From: Flavobacterium sp.
Lineage (GTDB): Bacteria > Bacteroidota > Bacteroidia > Flavobacteriales > Flavobacteriaceae
Reading direction: 5' to 3'
NCBI GenBank assembly: GCA_017984035.1
Contig: JAGOAF010000041.1
Location: 1-6,505 of the forward strand
DNA length: 6,505 nt
The notes under the pieces are model-generated. The model had not been told where the DNA came from, made no database searches, and saw only the letters and a list, made by a program, of their open reading frames with translations. A program made the position numbers and the translations under genes. Below, in pieces: positions 1-6,398 of the stretch (position 1 is the first letter of the stretch; each line of letters starts with the position of its first letter).

Positions 1-23
1 TGTGATTTTAATTGTTCAGACAT
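1..23 (-). CDS. 5' end of an unidentified gene cut by the window edge
   Basis: An ATG on the minus strand at 23-21 opens a frame reading M-S-E-Q-L-K-S before the window ends. Too little is visible to name a product. The start is supported by context: a near-consensus Bacteroidetes promoter lies about 120 bases upstream on the same strand, a terminator for the preceding gene lies beyond that, and an in-frame stop (TAA, 65-63) with no other ATG in between limits any longer start. There is no Shine-Dalgarno sequence, which is usual for Bacteroidetes; the bases before the ATG are A/T-rich. That this is a real gene start is an inference. Confidence 0.45.
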
Positions 24-55
24 GCTGATTAAAAATTTGTATTCTGTATTTTCTC

Positions 56-123
56 GGATTTCTTAATGTGAAAGAAAACAACAGAAGTTGTTTGTATAAT
101 TAATTGATACCTAGAGGAAATCC
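56..123 (-). other. Structured 5' leader: nested inverted repeats, possible three-way junction
   Basis: Read on the minus strand, GGATTTC (123-117) is complementary to GAAATCC (62-56) and could form a closing helix. Inside it lie two further possible hairpins. One is GTAT/ATAC (110-107 with 97-94) around an AT-rich loop. The other is a perfect 7-bp stem AAACAAC/GTTGTTT (93-87 with 82-76) with the four-base loop TTCT. The two inner hairpins abut directly, so the whole can be drawn as a three-way junction. It lies between the promoter at 143-174 and the start codon at 23, so it would be in the 5' untranslated RNA. The helices are short and AT-rich, so chance is a real alternative. I do not recognise a named riboswitch here. 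Confidence 0.3.
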
Positions 124-128
124 TTATT

Positions 129-140
129 CACCAAAAGGTG
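129..140 (-). repeat. Small inverted repeat at the predicted transcript start
   Basis: CACC and GGTG are separated by four bases and form a 4-bp hairpin with a TTTT loop on the minus strand. It lies just downstream of the predicted -7 element, so it would sit at the extreme 5' end of the transcript. A 5'-terminal hairpin can stabilise an mRNA, but a repeat this short can also occur by chance. Confidence 0.3.
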
Positions 141-142
141 TG

Positions 143-174
143 CAAAGGTAACACATCTTTGTTCAACTATCAAA
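143..174 (-). promoter_or_regulatory. Bacteroidetes-type promoter for the left-edge gene
   Basis: On the minus strand TTTG (174-171) is followed by exactly 20 bases and then TACCTTTG (150-143). This matches the known Bacteroidetes primary sigma-factor consensus TTTG, 19-21 bases, TAnnTTTG at every defined position. Transcription would begin near 136-138 and run leftwards into the gene starting at 23, leaving a leader of about 110-115 bases. It lies downstream of the terminator at 278-305, so it would start an independent transcription unit. This is the best promoter match in the window. Confidence 0.75.
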
Positions 175-277
175 TTTATTTGAATATAAAATTAAAGATT
201 AATGTATTGACAATCAGAACTACTAACCAATATGAAATTACAAATCATATTTGATTACATTCTTAGCAATTAAACAT

Positions 278-305
278 AAAAAAAACCAAGAACAAGTCTT
301 GGTTT
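278..305 (-). terminator. Intrinsic terminator after the nucleoside transporter gene
   Basis: On the minus strand AAACCAAGA (305-297) pairs perfectly with TCTTGGTTT (291-283) across a five-base loop, giving a 9-bp stem. The stem runs straight into an unbroken run of eight T residues (285-278, the first three being part of the stem). It starts 23 bases after the stop codon of the NupG-type gene. This is a classic rho-independent terminator and separates that gene from the promoter at 143-174. Confidence 0.88.
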
Positions 306-327
306 ATATTATAAAAAAGGGCAAGTC

Positions 328-1581
328 TTAATGACTAACTTGCTCTATTTCATAAGGATTGTGTTTGTGTTTAAAGAATATCGCAAATGCAACCGTAATT
401 ACTAAAGCATAAATCGCAAAAGTAAGCCAAATGGTATGCCAGTCTTTCCCTTCGGGTGTAGTGAAATATTTTTCAATGATATAACCACTAGTAATACTTC
501 CAAAAATAGCTCCAAAACCATTAGTCATCATCATAAACAACCCTTGAGCCGAAGACCGAATGGTAGAGTCTGTTGATGTTTCAATAAATAAAGAACCTGA
601 AATGTTAAAAAAGTCAAATGCCATTCCATAAACGATACACGACATAATAATCATCCACAATCCATCTCCTGGATTTCCGTAGGCAAATAACCCAAAACGC
701 AACACCCAAGCCACCATACTAAACAACATTACTTGTTTAATTCCAAAACGTTTTAAGAAAAACGGGATCGCCAAAATGAATAAGGTTTCTGAAATTTGCG
801 AAATAGACATAATTATAGTCGAATATTTCACTACCAATGAATCAGCGTATTCAGGCAATAATTTGAAATCATCTAAGTATACATCGCCATACGCATTAGT
901 CAATTGCAATGCAGCTCCTAAAAACATACTAAACAAAAAGAACAATGCCAATTTATAATCGGCAAATAATTTAAACGAACTCAATCCGATCAAATCGATA
1001 AATGATTTACTATCTGTGGTTTTACCTTCAGGCAAACATTTAGGCAACGTAAAGGCATAGATTCCTAAAAATACAGCCGCTATCGCCGCAATGTAAAATT
1101 GGTTTTCGCTAGCTTTATTACCTGATAAATTAGTAATCCACATAGCTACAATAAAACCAACTGTTCCCCAGACACGAATGGGCGGAAAATCTTTTACAAC
1201 ATCCAAATTTCCTTTTTTCAAGGCGTTATAAGCCACTGAATTTGACAAGGCAATAGTAGGCATGTAAAAAATCATCGCAATTAAAATCACCCAGAAAAAA
1301 TCAGTTGGATTGCTTACTTGGGGTACGTAAAAAAGTGTTAATCCACCTAAAATATGCAAGGCACCGTATAATTTTTCGGCATTAATCCATCTGTCAGCTA
1401 CTATTCCACATAAGGTTGGCATAAATATAGATGCAATACCCATAGTTGAAAATATAGCTCCAAATTGCGCACCGTCCCAATGTTTTGTACCAAACCAGTA
1501 ATTAGCAACTGTAATTAACCAAGCGCCCCAAACAAAGAACTGTAAGAAACTCATGATTGTTAATCTTAATTTTATACTCAT
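328..1581 (-). CDS. nupG: NupG-type nucleoside:H+ symporter (major facilitator superfamily)
   Basis: A 417-residue inner-membrane protein with about 12 hydrophobic segments (roughly 7-27, 37-60, 70-88, 94-117, 135-152, 160-180, 209-230, 250-275, 283-300, 307-328, 342-366, 381-403), the usual length for the nucleoside:H+ symporter family. The N-terminus (S-F-L-Q-F-x2-W-G-x-W-L, 11-22) and the block D-F-P-P-I-R-V-W-G-T-V-G-F (131-143) closely match E. coli NupG as I remember it. Residues reported there for uridine binding or proton coupling appear conserved: R136, T140, F143, Q226, N229, Q262, E265, Y318, F322 and D323 (some shifted by one). The likely role is proton-driven nucleoside uptake; the exact substrate range is not visible. 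I chose the ATG at 1581; an in-frame TTG at 1587 would add two residues. The gene starts 72 bases after cmk on the same strand and ends before a strong terminator. The family is secure; the symbol is by similarity. Confidence 0.92.
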   Translation of the reverse strand: MSIKLRLTIMSFLQFFVWGAWLITVANYWFGTKHWDGAQFGAIFSTMGIASIFMPTLCGIVADRWINAEKLYGALHILGGLTLFYVPQVSNPTDFFWVILIAMIFYMPTIALSNSVAYNALKKGNLDVVKDFPPIRVWGTVGFIVAMWITNLSGNKASENQFYIAAIAAVFLGIYAFTLPKCLPEGKTTDSKSFIDLIGLSSFKLFADYKLALFFLFSMFLGAALQLTNAYGDVYLDDFKLLPEYADSLVVKYSTIIMSISQISETLFILAIPFFLKRFGIKQVMLFSMVAWVLRFGLFAYGNPGDGLWMIIMSCIVYGMAFDFFNISGSLFIETSTDSTIRSSAQGLFMMMTNGFGAIFGSITSGYIIEKYFTTPEGKDWHTIWLTFAIYALVITVAFAIFFKHKHNPYEIEQVSH

Positions 1582-1613
1582 AATCAATTTGTTTATTTGT
1601 GGTAAATAGTTTG

Positions 1614-1644
1614 TAAATCTAATATTAAATCAGCAATGTGCAAC
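1614..1644 (-). promoter_or_regulatory. Weak candidate promoter for the nucleoside transporter gene
   Basis: On the minus strand GTTG (1644-1641), 19 bases, then TAGATTTA (1621-1614). Compared with TTTG and TAnnTTTG, each element has one mismatch, and the spacing is within the normal range. It lies in the 72-base gap after cmk and would give a leader of about 25-30 bases. No terminator hairpin is visible in this gap, so read-through from cmk is an equally good explanation for transcription of the transporter gene. Confidence 0.35.
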
Positions 1645-1653
1645 TAATAAATT

Positions 1654-2343
1654 CTAATCTATAATTGCATTCACTAATTCCAAAACAGCTTGAAACTGCT
1701 CTTCTCTTGTAAGATGTGAATTATCAATTTCAACAGCATCTTCAGCCATAACTAAAGGAGAATCCTCGCGATGGGTATCAATATAATCCCGTTCTTCTAC
1801 GTTTTTCAACACTTCCTCATAGCTAACTGAATCTCCTTTTTGCACTAATTCGTCAAAACGTCGTTGCGCACGAGTAGTTGCACTAGCAGTCATAAAAATC
1901 TTCAATTCAGCATCTGGAAATACTACCGTTCCAATATCACGACCGTCCATTACTATCGCTTTATTTTTCCCCATTTCTTGTTGCTGTTCTACTAATTTAG
2001 CGCGAACTTCTGATACTTCGGCTACTTTACTCACAAAACCAGAGACTTCAATAGTACGAATTGCTTTTTCCACATTTACGCCATTCAAGTACATTTCAGC
2101 AAAACCTAATTCATTATTAAATTTAAAATCTAAAGTTATGTTTTTTAATTCATTAACTAATTTTACCTTATCAAAAGAATCAATTGAAATTAACTGATTT
2201 TGCATAGCAAAAAAAGCTACGGCTCGGTACATCGCACCCGTATCAACATAGATATAACCCAACTGTTTTGCTAATTGCTTTGCCAAGGTACTTTTTCCTG
2301 TTGAAGAAAAACCGTCTATAGCAATGGTGATTTTTTTAGTCAA
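1654..2343 (-). CDS. cmk: Cytidylate kinase, (d)CMP kinase
   Basis: This 229-residue cytoplasmic enzyme transfers the ATP gamma-phosphate to CMP or dCMP, giving CDP or dCDP for RNA and DNA precursors. The P-loop is G-F-S-S-T-G-K-S-T (11-19, with K17). The motif D-T-G-A-M-Y-R (34-40) and the nucleotide-monophosphate-binding block D-G-R-D-I-G-T-V-V-F-P (133-143) are characteristic of the family. The lid region holds R185, D189, R192 and S-P-L (195-197). Length is normal for a stand-alone Cmk. The start is TTG at 2343: the frame upstream reaches a stop at 2367-2365 with no ATG or GTG, and the first internal Met (38) lies beyond the P-loop, so TTG is needed for a working enzyme. It follows lon by 145 bases, past a terminator-like hairpin, and precedes the nucleoside transporter gene by 72 bases. 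Confidence 0.96.
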   Translation of the reverse strand: MTKKITIAIDGFSSTGKSTLAKQLAKQLGYIYVDTGAMYRAVAFFAMQNQLISIDSFDKVKLVNELKNITLDFKFNNELGFAEMYLNGVNVEKAIRTIEVSGFVSKVAEVSEVRAKLVEQQQEMGKNKAIVMDGRDIGTVVFPDAELKIFMTASATTRAQRRFDELVQKGDSVSYEEVLKNVEERDYIDTHREDSPLVMAEDAVEIDNSHLTREEQFQAVLELVNAIID

Positions 2344-2383
2344 AATATAATGTATTAATTCGGTTCAAATAATTCTTGCGTTG

Positions 2384-2416
2384 CGAAGATAAAATTATAA
2401 ATACAATAAATGAAAA
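2384..2416 (-). promoter_or_regulatory. Weak candidate promoter for cmk
   Basis: On the minus strand TATCTTCG (2391-2384) matches the Bacteroidetes -7 element TAnnTTTG at all but one defined position. The best partner 21 bases upstream is TTTT (2416-2413), one mismatch from TTTG. It lies after the lon terminator and about 40 bases before the cmk TTG start, which is the right place. The -33 element overlaps the U-tract of the terminator, so the match there may be trivial. Confidence 0.3.
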
Positions 2417-2466
2417 ATTCCAAACTCCAAAACTGAAAAAATATCTTCAGTTTGAAATTTGGAATT
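2413..2466 (-). terminator. Two-part hairpin with short U-tract after lon
   Basis: On the minus strand an outer 9-bp helix AATTCCAAA/TTTGGAATT (2466-2458 with 2424-2416) surrounds an inner 8-bp helix AAACTGAA/TTCAGTTT (2453-2446 with 2437-2430). Internal loops of four and five bases lie between them, and the terminal loop has eight bases. The structure runs into a run of five T residues (2417-2413). It begins 22 bases after the lon stop codon, so it most likely ends lon transcription, perhaps incompletely because the U-tract is short. The TTTGGAATT motif resembles a family of short intergenic repeats I associate with Flavobacterium genomes; that link is from memory. Confidence 0.6.
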
Positions 2467-2488
2467 GTTTATTGTGATACAATAGTTT

Positions 2489-4942
2489 TTAATCTAATTG
2501 CTTAGCGTTTTTAACTTTTTGATCGGTTATAGCTATTTGCAACACTTCGCTCATCTCTTTCACATAATGAAAAGTAAGTCCTTCCAAATATTCCGGTTTA
2601 ATTTCATCTATGTCTCTTTTATTTTCGTGACACAAAATTATTTCTTTTATGTTGGCTCGTTTTGCTGCTAAAATTTTTTCTTTGATACCACCAACAGGCA
2701 ATACTTTTCCTCTTAAGGTAATCTCCCCTGTCATCGCTAAATTTTTCTTAACTCTTTTTTGCGAAAACAATGAAACCAAAGATGTCAACATAGCAATACC
2801 GGCACTAGGCCCATCTTTTGGAGTAGCTCCTTCTGGCACGTGTAAATGAATATTGTATTTATTTAAAACTTCCGAATCAAGTCCCATTGCAGCCGAATTG
2901 GCCTTAATATATTCTAAAGCAATAGTAGCTGATTCTTTCATTACAGTTCCTAAATTACCAGTAATAGTCATGGTACCTTTTCCTGGAGAAAGTAAGGATT
3001 CAATAAACAAAATATCGCCGCCAACACTAGTCCAAGCCAGCCCCGTAACTACTCCTGCAACCTCATTGCTTTCGTACTTGTCTCTTTCTAATCTTGGAAC
3101 ACCTAAAACTTTTACAATATCTTCGTCGGTTACTTTTTTATTGTACTCCTCCTCCATCGCAACTGATTTCGCAGCATTACGGATCACTTGTGCCAATTTA
3201 TTCTCTAAACCACGCACACCAGATTCACGAGTGTAGCCTTCTACAATTTTTTCCAATTGCTTTTTACCAATGGTTAAATCTTTAGCCGTTAATCCATGTT
3301 CTTTTAATTGCCTTGGAAATAAATGTTGGCGGGCAATCTCTACTTTCTCTTCAATCGTATAGCCCGACATCTTGATTACTTCCATTCTGTCTCTCAATGC
3401 AGGTTGGATCGTAGCCATATTATTAGAAGTGGCAATAAACATCACTTTAGATAGATCGTATCCCATTTCCAGGAAGTTGTCATAAAACGAATTGTTTTGC
3501 TCGGGATCCAAAACTTCTAATAATGCCGAAGATGGATCGCCACTATGACTATTGGATAATTTGTCGATTTCGTCTAAAACAAAAACTGGATTTGAGGTTC
3601 CTGCTTTTTTCAAACTTTGAATAATTCGTCCAGGCAAAGCACCAATATAGGTTTTTCTGTGACCGCGAATTTCCGCTTCATCACGTAATCCGCCAAGAGA
3701 AATTCGGACATATTTTCTACCCAACGCTTCTGCAATAGAACGTCCAATAGAGGTTTTACCTACACCTGGAGGCCCTGTTAAACAGATAATTGGCGACTTC
3801 ATGTCATTTCGCAATTTTAAAACTGCTAAATGTTCAATCATTCTTTTCTTCACTTCTTCTAGACCAAAATGATCGCGATCTAGAATTTTTTGAGCACGTT
3901 TTAAATCAAAATTATCTTCTGAAAATTCATTCCATGGTAAGTCCAAAAACAAATCCAAATAATTTCTTTGAATACTGAAATCAGGCGCTTGCGGATTCAT
4001 TCTGCGCAATTTCGACAATTCTTTTTCGAAATGTTTTTGAGTTGTTTCGTCCCACTTTTTAGTTTTGGCACGCTGACTCATTTCGTCAAACTCTTCTTCA
4101 TGAGAAACACCACCCAATTCTTCTTGAATGGTTTTCATTTGTTGGTGAAGGAAATATTCGCGTTGCTGTTGGTCTAAATCAAAACGTACTTTAGATTGAA
4201 TGTCGTTTTTAAGTTCCAGTTTTTGCAACTCTACATTCATAAAACGTAAGGTTTCTAATGCTCTATCTTTTAGATTGTTGATTTTCAATAAATCTTGTTT
4301 CTCTTTTACGGAAAGATTCATGTTAGAAGAAACAAAATTGACTAAGAAAGATTTGCTTTCAATATTCTTAATAGCAAAAGTTGCTTCGCTAGGTAAATTA
4401 GGGCTTTCTTGAATGATTTTAACCGCTAACTCTTTTAACGAATCTATGATTGCATTGAATTCGGTATCGTTCTTTTTAGGACGTTTTTCAGGCACTTCTT
4501 TAACCGTAGCAGTTATATAAGGCTCTTCTGAGACTACCTCTGCAATTTCGAAACGTTTTTTTCCTTGTAAAATGATAGTGATATTACCATCAGGCATTTT
4601 GAGCACGCGTAAAATTCGAGCTACAGTTCCAACAGTATGGATGTCATCTTTTGTTGGATCTTCGTCCTCTTCGTTTTTCTGTGCAACCACACCAATGTTC
4701 TTTCCAGACGCATTGGCATCATTGATTAGTTTAATGGATTTGTCACGTCCAGCAGTAATTGGAATAACTACACCTGGAAACAAGACCATATTGCGCAAAG
4801 GCAAAATCGGTAACGATTCCGGTAATTCTTCGTTATTCATTTCCTCTTCATCTTCCGGAGTCAATAATGGAATTAATTCTGCCTCCGAATCAAATTCTTG
4901 AAGTGACAGATTGTCAATAGTGAGTATTTTATGATTTGACAT
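2489..4942 (-). CDS. lon: ATP-dependent protease Lon (LonA, S16 family)
   Basis: An 817-residue soluble protease that forms ring-shaped hexamers, unfolds misfolded or regulatory proteins with ATP and degrades them in the cytoplasm. Domains in order: an acidic N-terminal extension (about 18-43), the substrate-binding LON domain (about 44-240, starting L-P-I-L-P-L-R), a helical, partly coiled-coil linker (about 240-330), the AAA+ module (about 345-600) and the serine protease domain (about 605-805). The Walker A motif is G-P-P-G-V-G-K-T (390-397), Walker B includes D457-E458, and sensor 1 is near N507/N508. The catalytic dyad is S713 (in K-D-G-P-S-A-G) and K756 (in G-G-I-K-E-K), 43 residues apart as in E. 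coli S679/K722. Length is typical of LonA from Bacteroidetes. The ATG at 4942 is the first start. All key residues are present, so the enzyme should be active. No CIRCE-like heat-shock operator is visible upstream. Confidence 0.98.
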   Translation of the reverse strand: MSNHKILTIDNLSLQEFDSEAELIPLLTPEDEEEMNNEELPESLPILPLRNMVLFPGVVIPITAGRDKSIKLINDANASGKNIGVVAQKNEEDEDPTKDDIHTVGTVARILRVLKMPDGNITIILQGKKRFEIAEVVSEEPYITATVKEVPEKRPKKNDTEFNAIIDSLKELAVKIIQESPNLPSEATFAIKNIESKSFLVNFVSSNMNLSVKEKQDLLKINNLKDRALETLRFMNVELQKLELKNDIQSKVRFDLDQQQREYFLHQQMKTIQEELGGVSHEEEFDEMSQRAKTKKWDETTQKHFEKELSKLRRMNPQAPDFSIQRNYLDLFLDLPWNEFSEDNFDLKRAQKILDRDHFGLEEVKKRMIEHLAVLKLRNDMKSPIICLTGPPGVGKTSIGRSIAEALGRKYVRISLGGLRDEAEIRGHRKTYIGALPGRIIQSLKKAGTSNPVFVLDEIDKLSNSHSGDPSSALLEVLDPEQNNSFYDNFLEMGYDLSKVMFIATSNNMATIQPALRDRMEVIKMSGYTIEEKVEIARQHLFPRQLKEHGLTAKDLTIGKKQLEKIVEGYTRESGVRGLENKLAQVIRNAAKSVAMEEEYNKKVTDEDIVKVLGVPRLERDKYESNEVAGVVTGLAWTSVGGDILFIESLLSPGKGTMTITGNLGTVMKESATIALEYIKANSAAMGLDSEVLNKYNIHLHVPEGATPKDGPSAGIAMLTSLVSLFSQKRVKKNLAMTGEITLRGKVLPVGGIKEKILAAKRANIKEIILCHENKRDIDEIKPEYLEGLTFHYVKEMSEVLQIAITDQKVKNAKQLD

Positions 4943-4984
4943 ATAGTTTGATAAGTCGTTTTGTCATTAATTTTTATAATTCTA

Positions 4985-5022
4985 TCGGTCTAAGCAATTC
5001 GCAAAGGACTTCTAAAGACCGA
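4985..5022 (-). repeat. Inverted repeat in the lon upstream region
   Basis: On the minus strand TCGGTCT (5022-5016) pairs with AGACCGA (4991-4985), a perfect 7-bp stem enclosing 24 bases. An inner AAGT/GCTT helix could extend it after a four-base bulge. It lies in the 130-base gap between the UMF1 transporter gene and lon, ending 42 bases before the lon ATG. No T-run follows on the minus strand, so it is not a standard intrinsic terminator. It could be a leader structure, an operator or chance. Its G+C content is higher than that of the surrounding sequence. Confidence 0.45.
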
Positions 5023-5072
5023 CCCCTTATAAGTCAATCTTTGTGCCAAAACAGAAAAAGTGACGAGGATGA

Positions 5073-6398
5073 TTATTTCAATTCAGCTGTTTTTGGAACA
5101 CGACGCAATAAAATAAGTCCAATTACAAAGAAGAGTCCCAAAAATACAATCGCAAATCGAGGGCTTCCCGTAATTTGATCTATGATGCCATACACACACA
5201 TCCCGATTACAATTCCAATTTTCTCAGCTACATCATAAAAACTAAAAAAAGAAGCGGTGTCTTCAGATTGAGGTAACAATTTAGAATAAGTAGAACGTGA
5301 AAGCGCTTGAATACCCCCCATAACCAAACCAACTAAACCCGCCATCACATAGAAATGAATGGGCAAAGTGATAAAATAAGCCATGATACACAATACAATC
5401 CAAAATGCATTAATAGCAATTAAGGTGGGAATGTTTCCATATTTTGCAGAAGCTTTAGAAGTAAACGTAGCGCCTACAATTGCGACCAATTGAATTAATA
5501 AAATACAAATGATTAAACCTGTTGTGCTTTCACTTTGCGAAGCCCACTGAATCTCTTGTGCACCAAAATAAGTAGCAATAAGCATTACAGTTTGAACTGC
5601 CATACTGTAAACAAAGAAACTGGCTAGATACCTTTTTAAGGCACTATTTTCTGCCAATAAATGCCATACTTTTTTTAATTCTCTGAATCCGTTGAATACG
5701 ATTTGTTTTTTGATTGTATTGGCTACAATTTTATTTCCTTTCGGTAAATAATAATAAGTATACTGACTGAATAGAATCCACCAAATTCCTACCATCACAA
5801 AAGAATACCGCATCGCTTTCATGGCCGCTTCACCTTTGGAACCTGAAATCCCAAAAACATCTGGCATCATGATCATTGCCAAATTCACGATTAGTAAAAT
5901 TACGCTACCAACATAACCGTACGAAAATCCTTTGGCACTAATAGCATCTTGTTGATTGGGAAAAGCAATATCTGGTAAATACGAATTATAAAAAACCCAA
6001 CTACCCCAAAAACCTACCAATCCTAAAAAATAAAAAACTAAACTGATATATATGTTGTCAAGACTAAACCAATATAATCCAATACAAGACAAAGCGCCTA
6101 AATAACAAAAGAACTTCATGAACGATTTTTTGTTGCCTACATAATCGGAAATTCCCGAAAGAATCGGTGATATAAATGCCACTACCAAAAAGGCAAAAGC
6201 AGTAACAAAACTAATTAATGCTGAATTTTTAAGCGAAAAACCAAAAATAGTGATATAGTGACTGCGATTTGTAAAAAGTGCTTCATAGAATATTGGAAAT
6301 ACTGCTGAGGAAATCACTAATGAATAGACCGAATTAGCCCAATCATAAAATGCCCAAGCATTTAATAATTTTGTATCACCTTTTGGTAAATCTGCCAT
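5073..6398 (-). CDS. UMF1/Atg22-type major facilitator transporter, substrate unknown
   Basis: A 441-residue inner-membrane protein with about 12 hydrophobic segments (roughly 20-40, 60-80, 95-112, 115-135, 158-178, 200-218, 255-278, 292-313, 324-344, 346-366, 389-405, 415-431). The opening A-W-A-F-Y-D-W-A-N-S-x-Y (14-25) is the hallmark of the UMF1 family (TCDB 2.A.1.24), related to the yeast vacuolar amino-acid effluxer Atg22. Further family blocks are Y-N-S-Y-L-P-D-I-A (137-145), G-G-I-Q-A-L-S-R-S-T-Y (361-371) and F-F-S-F-Y-D-V-A-E-K-I-G (384-395). Bacterial members have no established substrate that I know of; export of amino acids or another small metabolite is only a guess from Atg22. 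I chose the ATG at 6398; an in-frame TTG at 6404 would add two residues. It lies 130 bases upstream of lon on the same strand with no clear terminator between, so co-transcription is possible. Confidence 0.9.
   Translation of the reverse strand: MADLPKGDTKLLNAWAFYDWANSVYSLVISSAVFPIFYEALFTNRSHYITIFGFSLKNSALISFVTAFAFLVVAFISPILSGISDYVGNKKSFMKFFCYLGALSCIGLYWFSLDNIYISLVFYFLGLVGFWGSWVFYNSYLPDIAFPNQQDAISAKGFSYGYVGSVILLIVNLAMIMMPDVFGISGSKGEAAMKAMRYSFVMVGIWWILFSQYTYYYLPKGNKIVANTIKKQIVFNGFRELKKVWHLLAENSALKRYLASFFVYSMAVQTVMLIATYFGAQEIQWASQSESTTGLIICILLIQLVAIVGATFTSKASAKYGNIPTLIAINAFWIVLCIMAYFITLPIHFYVMAGLVGLVMGGIQALSRSTYSKLLPQSEDTASFFSFYDVAEKIGIVIGMCVYGIIDQITGSPRFAIVFLGLFFVIGLILLRRVPKTAELK

Noticed and set aside
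241..256. Short imperfect palindrome (CAAATCATATTTGATT) between the terminator and the left-edge promoter
   Set aside because: The arms are only five bases and the region is very AT-rich, so it is expected by chance. It also lies upstream of the promoter at a distance that gives no clear operator role.
2853..3236. A 127-codon open frame on the plus strand inside lon
   Set aside because: It lies fully antisense to the AAA+/protease coding region of lon, has no promoter or recognisable domain, and its sequence reads as the reverse complement of a conserved gene. The other plus-strand frames inside lon and the nucleoside transporter gene, for example 776-958, 3968-4177 and 4572-4901, were rejected for the same reason.
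4936..5178. An 80-codon plus-strand frame across the gap between lon and the UMF1 transporter gene
   Set aside because: Its ends overlap the 5' end of lon and the 3' end of the transporter gene in antisense. There is no plus-strand promoter match or recognisable protein, and its low-complexity, charged sequence does not look like a real product.
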